Shown: positions 14,833 through 18,539 of the stretch, piece after piece
Layout of the letters: every line of letters begins with the position of its first letter
Numbering within the stretch: the stretch's first letter is position 1
Assembly (NCBI GenBank): GCA_020436955.1
Contig: JAGQWW010000013.1
Location: forward strand, 1 to 18,539
Origin: Saprospiraceae bacterium
GTDB taxonomy: Bacteria; Bacteroidota; Bacteroidia; Chitinophagales; Saprospiraceae
Length of the DNA: 18,539 nt
Reading direction: 5' to 3'
Translations under genes and position numbers: made by a program
The notes under the pieces: generated by a model
What the model saw: the letters and a program-made list of their open reading frames with translations, nothing else
Databases searched by the model: none
What the model was told of the DNA's origin: nothing

Positions 14833-15957
14833 TTAGGCTACAGGCTCAAAAGCACCAACTTTCATCAATTGTACAAAATCATCGAAAAGATACCTGGCAT
14901 CGTGTGGTCCAGGTGATGCTTCCGGGTGATATTGTACTGAAAAGGCCTTTTTGTTTTTAACCCGGATTCCTTCAATGGTATCATCGTTCAAGTTGACATG
15001 TGTTACTTCTACGCGGTCACTTGCTGCTTTGATAGCATCCGGACTCACACCAAAGCCATGATTTTGGCTGGTTATTTCACTCTTTCCGGTTAAAAGATTA
15101 TGTACAGGGTGGTTGATTCCCCTGTGCCCGTTGTGCATTTTGTAAGTAGGTATATCGACGGCTCTTGCCAAAATTTGATGTCCCAGACAGATACCAAAGA
15201 TAGGCTTGTCCTCCATCAAAATTGCCTTGGTGGTTTCAACAGCGTAATCCATCGGTTCAGGGTCACCAGGGCCATTTGAAAGGAAATATCCATCCGGTTC
15301 CCAGGCTTTGATGGTTGCCAGGTCAGTTTTGGCTGGGAAAACCTTCAGGTAACAGCCTCTTTCTGCCAGACAACGCAAAATGTTTTGCTTTACACCGTAA
15401 TCCAACACCGCTACTTTATAAGGTGCATCCGGATCACCCATGAAATAAGACTCCTTGGTACTTACTTTGGAGGCAAGTTCCAGTCCTTTCATGCTAGGCA
15501 CCTCTTTCAGGCGTTTTTTCAATTCATCGATATCAGTAGTTTCAGAGCTGATGATGGCATTCATTGCACCTTTATCTCTGATATGGCGAACGATTGCTCT
15601 GGTATCTACATCTGAAATACCCACCAGGTTGCCATTTTCAAAATACTCCTGTATAGACTGGTCAGCCATCGGACGATGGTATTCCCAGGTGTAATTTTTA
15701 CAAACCAAACCCGCAATTTTGATAGAAGATGACTCAGTTTCAGAGTCTTTCGTACCATAATTACCAATATGTGCATTGGTAGCAACGAGAATCTGACCAA
15801 AATAAGAAGGGTCGGTAAAAATCTCCTGGTATCCGGTCATACCGGTATTAAAACAGATTTCGCCGGTGGTAGTACCGATTTTTCCTGCTGATTTACCATG
15901 AAAAACAGTGCCGTCTTCAAGAAGGAGGACAGCAGGAACTGGAATAAAATCTGACAT
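14833..15957 (-). CDS. carA: Carbamoyl-phosphate synthase small (glutaminase) subunit
   Basis: A 374-residue subunit that hydrolyses glutamine and feeds ammonia to CarB for carbamoyl phosphate, used for arginine and pyrimidines. The N-terminal CPSase small-chain domain shows LLLEDGTVFHG, EICFNTGMTGYQEIFTDPSY and GISDVDTRAIVRHIRDKG. The C-terminal class I glutaminase has LSNGPGDP, the nucleophile Cys257 in FGICLGHQIL, and His344 and Glu346 in VQYHPEASPGPHD, so the triad is complete. carB is not in the window. The start MSDFIPVPAVLLLEDG is preceded by a good promoter (15987-16017). I recall carA next to eno, often after rplQ, in other Bacteroidota. Here the carA-eno link is kept but the gene upstream is a divergent transporter. 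Confidence 0.98.
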   Translation of the reverse strand: MSDFIPVPAVLLLEDGTVFHGKSAGKIGTTTGEICFNTGMTGYQEIFTDPSYFGQILVATNAHIGNYGTKDSETESSSIKIAGLVCKNYTWEYHRPMADQSIQEYFENGNLVGISDVDTRAIVRHIRDKGAMNAIISSETTDIDELKKRLKEVPSMKGLELASKVSTKESYFMGDPDAPYKVAVLDYGVKQNILRCLAERGCYLKVFPAKTDLATIKAWEPDGYFLSNGPGDPEPMDYAVETTKAILMEDKPIFGICLGHQILARAVDIPTYKMHNGHRGINHPVHNLLTGKSEITSQNHGFGVSPDAIKAASDRVEVTHVNLNDDTIEGIRVKNKKAFSVQYHPEASPGPHDARYLFDDFVQLMKVGAFEPVA

Positions 15958-15986
15958 TGGGAATTGACTTTTGATTAGAATTGGCG

Positions 15987-16017
15987 CAAAGATAGAAAGT
16001 AGATTAAAATAGCCAAT
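15987..16017 (-). promoter_or_regulatory. Promoter for carA: ATTG, 19 bp, TATCTTTG
   Basis: On the minus strand ATTG (16017-16014) is followed by 19 bp and then TATCTTTG (15994-15987), matching both halves of the Bacteroidota primary sigma promoter. Transcription would start about 20-25 nt before the carA ATG. Confidence 0.7.
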
Positions 16018-16114
16018 TAAGATAGGTGAATGATTTAACGAAAAATTAAAATTGGAACCTTTGTGGACCGCTTTGGTATGTTAACCTTTGCCCTCGGAGC
16101 AGTAAAAAACTCTT

Positions 16115-16128
16115 TAAACTTGAGTTTA
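16115..16128. promoter_or_regulatory. Palindrome TAAACT-TG-AGTTTA next to the -33 box
   Basis: Two perfect 6-bp inverted arms with a 2-bp centre end one base before the TTTG -33 element (16129-16132) of the transporter promoter. Position and size suit a dimeric regulator, but a 14-bp AT-rich palindrome can also arise by chance. Confidence 0.35.
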
Positions 16129-16160
16129 TTTGGTCCTAGTTGACCTAAAAAATATATTTG
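16129..16160 (+). promoter_or_regulatory. Promoter for the PiT-like gene: TTTG, 20 bp, TATATTTG
   Basis: TTTG (16129-16132), a 20-bp spacer and TATATTTG (16153-16160) form an exact match to the Bacteroidota consensus, the best in the window. Transcription should begin around 16167, leaving a leader of just under 100 nt before the ATG at 16265. Confidence 0.75.
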
Positions 16161-16264
16161 AGCGTCCTTTTGATGAGCAGGTTTTGAGTGGGATTGATTT
16201 TGAGTAAACAGACCAATGACATCATATAGGTTTTATTTCCCTATACAACCCTAAACATTGCAGC

Positions 16265-17293
16265 ATGGATCTTTCTTTTTTGGTTATGTGGGTAGGTTTT
16301 CTTTTAGCTTCCTATTCAGTTGTAGGAAATGATGTCATCCAAACCCTGGGTACCTTCCTCACATCCAACGAAAAACGCCTTCCCTGGTATATCTTATGGT
16401 TGTACGGTGGAGGTATCCTTGCTGTTGTTTTGATTATGGGTTATTACCAGGCAGATATTTCTTATGGTCGTCTGTCTAAGTTTGAAATGCCAACTGTTTA
16501 TCATTGGTATTATCTGCTTCCGCCCATCGTTTTATTGACGATTACCAGATATGGAGTTCCTGTTAGTACCACTTTCATGATTCTAACGCTGTTTTCTCTT
16601 TCCAATATCCCACCGGATTTTGGAGAGATGATTGCCAGTGTTTTTAACAAGGATGCCGTTCTGGGAGGCATGATTATTAAATCATTCTATGGCTATTTGA
16701 TTGCCTTTGGTTTTGCCATAGTAGTCTATTTCATTATCTCTAAATCAGTTGAAAAATTCTTTATTGATAATGAACCATCAAAATCAAGTCGAGGTATTTG
16801 GACCGTTTTGCAATGGCTTGCAACCGGATTTTTGTGGTCGCAATGGTTGACGCAAGACCTTGCCAATATTTACATTTATCTAAGAGGTGGAAATGGTTTA
16901 AGTCCTTTTGAGTTTGGGATTTCCCTTGCATTAATTTTAGGGCTTTTAGGGTATATCTTCTACACGCGCGGTGGGAAAATTCAGGATGTCGTGAGGGAGA
17001 AAACCAATACAGATGACATCCGCTCTGCAACAATTATTGACTTTATCTACGGTCTTTGTCTTTTCATTTTCAAAGACGACTACTTCGGCCTTTGGGGTGG
17101 AAAATTACCAATGAGTACCACCTGGGTCTTCATCGGACTCCTTGCCGGTAGAGAAATTGCGCTTCGTATAAGACTGGAAAATAAACTCTCTGCAAAAACC
17201 CGCAAAATGGTACTTCTAGACCTTGCTAAAGTCTTCAGCGGTCTGGTAGTAAGTGTCCTGCTTGTTTTCTTGATTAAGAAGATTGGAGGATAA
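16265..17293 (+). CDS. Diverged PiT-family-like (inorganic phosphate type) membrane transporter
   Basis: A 342-residue polytopic membrane protein with about nine or ten hydrophobic helices. It carries two half-signatures reminiscent of PiT/PHO4 transporters. In the first half SYSVVGNDVIQTLGTFL (16-32) parallels GANDVANAxGT, and GVPVSTTF (97-104) parallels the PVSTTH motif. In the second half WLTQDLANIYIYL (194-206) takes the place of the second GxNDV motif, and LPMSTTWVFIGLLAGRE (281-297) parallels the second PVSTTH motif. The internal duplication supports a PiT-type fold. The second site has Gln-Asp for Asn-Asp and the STT motifs lack the following His, so substrate specificity may differ from phosphate. 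It stands alone, with its own promoter, divergent from carA. Family assignment is by motif only. Confidence 0.7.
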   Translation: MDLSFLVMWVGFLLASYSVVGNDVIQTLGTFLTSNEKRLPWYILWLYGGGILAVVLIMGYYQADISYGRLSKFEMPTVYHWYYLLPPIVLLTITRYGVPVSTTFMILTLFSLSNIPPDFGEMIASVFNKDAVLGGMIIKSFYGYLIAFGFAIVVYFIISKSVEKFFIDNEPSKSSRGIWTVLQWLATGFLWSQWLTQDLANIYIYLRGGNGLSPFEFGISLALILGLLGYIFYTRGGKIQDVVREKTNTDDIRSATIIDFIYGLCLFIFKDDYFGLWGGKLPMSTTWVFIGLLAGREIALRIRLENKLSAKTRKMVLLDLAKVFSGLVVSVLLVFLIKKIGG

Positions 17294-17314
17294 TTGAGGT
17301 ATGAAGTAAGATTT

Positions 17315-17370
17315 TTGAATCTTGATTCTTGATTTATTGGAAATCAAAAATCAAAAATCAAGATTCAAAA
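17315..17370. repeat. Eight tandem 7-bp words forming a 24-bp inverted repeat
   Basis: In order: TTGAATC, TTGATTC, TTGATTT, ATTGGAA, ATCAAAA, ATCAAAA, ATCAAGA, TTCAAAA. Arms 17312-17335 and 17348-17371 are inverted copies with one mismatch in 24 and a 12-nt loop. The tract fills the 89-bp gap between the transporter gene and the convergent bactofilin gene and could act as a weak two-way terminator. Confidence 0.8.
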
Positions 17371-17382
17371 ACCAAAAAGTAT

Positions 17383-17766
17383 TTACCCGCCTATTCTACA
17401 TTCGCCATTGTACATGGCACCTTCTTCTACAGATAGGAGTTTGGCGGTGATGTTACCGTTTATTTTGGCGGAAGCTTTTAGGAATAAGGTCGATTTGATT
17501 TCGATGTTTCCTTTGATGGTTCCCATGATTACTGCTTCGTTGGCTTTGATGGTTCCTTCGACAGAGCCGGATTCTCCCATAACAAGGCGATTTTCGCAGA
17601 TGACGTCGCCGGTTACTTTACCATCAAGACGAACATTTTCTTTTGAGCTGAATTGACCTTCAATGTTGCTGCCTTGTGAGATGACACAGGTTCCTTCAGT
17701 TGCGCTGCCCGGAAAATTGCCTGGGGTATTTCCTGATTTGGTGGGTGTATTTTTCTTACCTAACAT
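17383..17766 (-). CDS. Bactofilin family protein
   Basis: A 127-residue bactofilin (DUF583 type), a polymer-forming cytoskeletal protein with a right-handed beta-helix core. The first 24 or so residues are a disordered Gly/Pro/Thr/Ser-rich tail (KKNTPTKSGNTPGNFPGSA). The core runs from about 26 to 125 as short beta repeats: GSNIEGQFSSKENVRLDGKV, TGDVICENRLVMGESGSVEG, TIKANEAVIMGTIKGNIEIK, INGNITAKLLSVEEGAMYNG. Length and repeat spacing are typical. Bactofilins assemble without nucleotide, often at membranes, in cell-shape or envelope tasks. No M23 peptidase gene, a frequent partner, is visible nearby. It is divergent from tsaD and convergent with the transporter gene. Confidence 0.93.
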   Translation of the reverse strand: MLGKKNTPTKSGNTPGNFPGSATEGTCVISQGSNIEGQFSSKENVRLDGKVTGDVICENRLVMGESGSVEGTIKANEAVIMGTIKGNIEIKSTLFLKASAKINGNITAKLLSVEEGAMYNGECRIGG

Positions 17767-17836
17767 ATATTCATGATTTTATAACGATGAATGCACTTTC
17801 GGTACAACTATTCTGGTTATGTTTGCTCGCAAGTGG

Positions 17837-17865
17837 TTTGCAAGCGCCCCAATCGGGGCTGCAAA
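17837..17865. promoter_or_regulatory. Imperfect inverted repeat in the bactofilin-tsaD divergent gap
   Basis: TTTGCA (17837-17842) pairs with TGCAAA (17860-17865), and inside them GCCCC (17846-17850) pairs with GGGGC (17855-17859) around AATC. A 3-nt bulge (AGC) interrupts the left arm. There is no T-run on either strand and no gene ends here, so an operator or RNA hairpin is likelier than a terminator. A TTTG promoter-like element overlaps its right edge at 17866-17869, but its -7 partner is poor. Confidence 0.4.
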
Positions 17866-17910
17866 TTTGAGAATAATTTACCGTAATTGCTTATTTAGAT
17901 TCAGAGATTT

Positions 17911-18539
17911 ATGTCAACAAAGATATTAGCGATAGAATCTTCCTGCGACGAGACCTCTGCTGCGGTGGTGGAAGACGGTAAGGTGTTGAGTAATTTGATT
18001 GCTAATCAGGAAGTGCATAGTCAATATGGCGGGGTGGTGCCGGAAGTAGCTTCCCGTGCGCATCAAGCGAATATTGTGCCTGTGGTGGCAAGAGCGCTCA
18101 AAGAAGCCAATACGACCATAGAAGAAATAGGAGCAATTGGTTTTACCAAAGGACCTGGTTTATTAGGTTCCTTGATCGTTGGGGTATCTTTCGCCAAGGC
18201 TTTGGCACTGAGCAAAAATATACCTTTAATTGAGGTAAATCATATGCAGGCCCATGTATTGGCGCATTTTGCCGATGATCCAAAACCTTCCTTTCCTTTT
18301 TTATGCCTCACGGTAAGTGGTGGGCATACCCAAATCGTTTTAGTAAGGGATTTTTTGGATATGGAAGTAATTGGGACAACGATCGATGATGCAGCGGGTG
18401 AAGCTTTTGATAAAACCGGTAAAATGTTGGGACTCGAATATCCTGCAGGACCAGTTATTGACCGGTTGGCTGCTAAGGGGACGGCCCGTTTTGATTTCCC
18501 GGAGTCTTCCATCAAAGGATTTGATTTCAGCTTTAGTGG
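17911..18539 (+). CDS. tsaD: tRNA N6-threonylcarbamoyladenosine transferase TsaD (partial, C-terminus beyond right edge)
   Basis: The ATG at 17911 opens 209 codons without a stop to the window end, so the gene is cut by the boundary; full-length proteins are about 335-345 residues. TsaD (YgjD/Kae1) transfers the threonylcarbamoyl group to A37 of ANN-decoding tRNAs together with TsaB and TsaE. Motifs seen are ILAIESSCDETSAAVV (5-20), GGVVPEVASRAHQ (40-52), TKGPGLLGSLIVG (79-91), and the metal-binding HxxxH NHMQAHVLAH with His111 and His115. TVSGGHTQIV (134-143) and TIDDAAGEAFDK (157-168) follow. Everything needed in this part is intact. The start matches the family beginning exactly. The gene is divergent from the bactofilin gene across a 144-bp gap. 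Confidence 0.96.
   Translation, partial: MSTKILAIESSCDETSAAVVEDGKVLSNLIANQEVHSQYGGVVPEVASRAHQANIVPVVARALKEANTTIEEIGAIGFTKGPGLLGSLIVGVSFAKALALSKNIPLIEVNHMQAHVLAHFADDPKPSFPFLCLTVSGGHTQIVLVRDFLDMEVIGTTIDDAAGEAFDKTGKMLGLEYPAGPVIDRLAAKGTARFDFPESSIKGFDFSFS

Larger units (their letters stand above)
15958..16264. other. 307-bp divergent intergenic region between carA and the PiT-like gene
   Basis: It holds two promoters facing outward, for carA (15987-16017) and for the transporter gene (16129-16160), and a palindrome at 16115-16128. Two copies of AACCTTTG, at 16056-16063 and 16083-16090, lie 27 bp apart and could be a regulator's direct repeat or chance. No open reading frame or RNA gene was recognised. 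The transporter mRNA would have a leader of nearly 100 nt with no riboswitch fold that I could identify. Confidence 0.6.

Overview
The window looks like chromosomal DNA of a member of the Bacteroidota, possibly a Saprospiria-type lineage (that rank is a guess). The evidence is a complete type IX secretion (T9SS) sorting domain, a bactofilin, a LytS/LytR-like pair, the one-cysteine form of ribosomal protein L32, and several intergenic matches to the Bacteroidota promoter (-33 TTTG or TTG, about 20 bp, -7 TAnnTTTG). No rRNA, tRNA, transposase, integrase, phage gene or CRISPR array was seen.

Layout. At 1-3560, three minus-strand genes: a secreted repeat protein cut by the left edge, an SDR-type oxidoreductase with a DUF2867-like tail, and a 7-blade WD40 protein. 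At 3610-4257, a divergent 4'-phosphopantetheinyl transferase. At 4322-6728, glyA and ychF on the minus strand. At 6975-8872, a sensor kinase and LytTR response regulator that overlap by 4 bp. At 9049-10283, ridA, rpmF and yceD (DUF177) on the minus strand. At 10570-12237, an Omp28/thioredoxin-like protein with a T9SS tail. At 12292-15957, a minus-strand run reading carA, eno, a DivIC/FtsB-like division protein, a small lipoprotein and a small membrane protein. At 16265-17293, a diverged PiT-like transporter. At 17383-17766, a bactofilin. From 17911 to the right edge, the start of tsaD.

Most genes are housekeeping: one-carbon metabolism, translation and tRNA modification, glycolysis, pyrimidine/arginine precursor synthesis and cell division. 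The accessory layer is envelope and secretion: two exported proteins, a lipoprotein, a membrane-sensing two-component system and a bactofilin.

The most unusual signal is not a gene. Four intergenic tracts with different sequences (4256-4290, 6828-6904, 8879-8920, 17315-17370) are all built from tandem 7-bp words. Two of them also fold back as long, nearly perfect inverted repeats. Three of the four lie in gaps between convergent genes. The only other convergent gap holds a strong intrinsic terminator instead. No obvious new multi-gene system was found.
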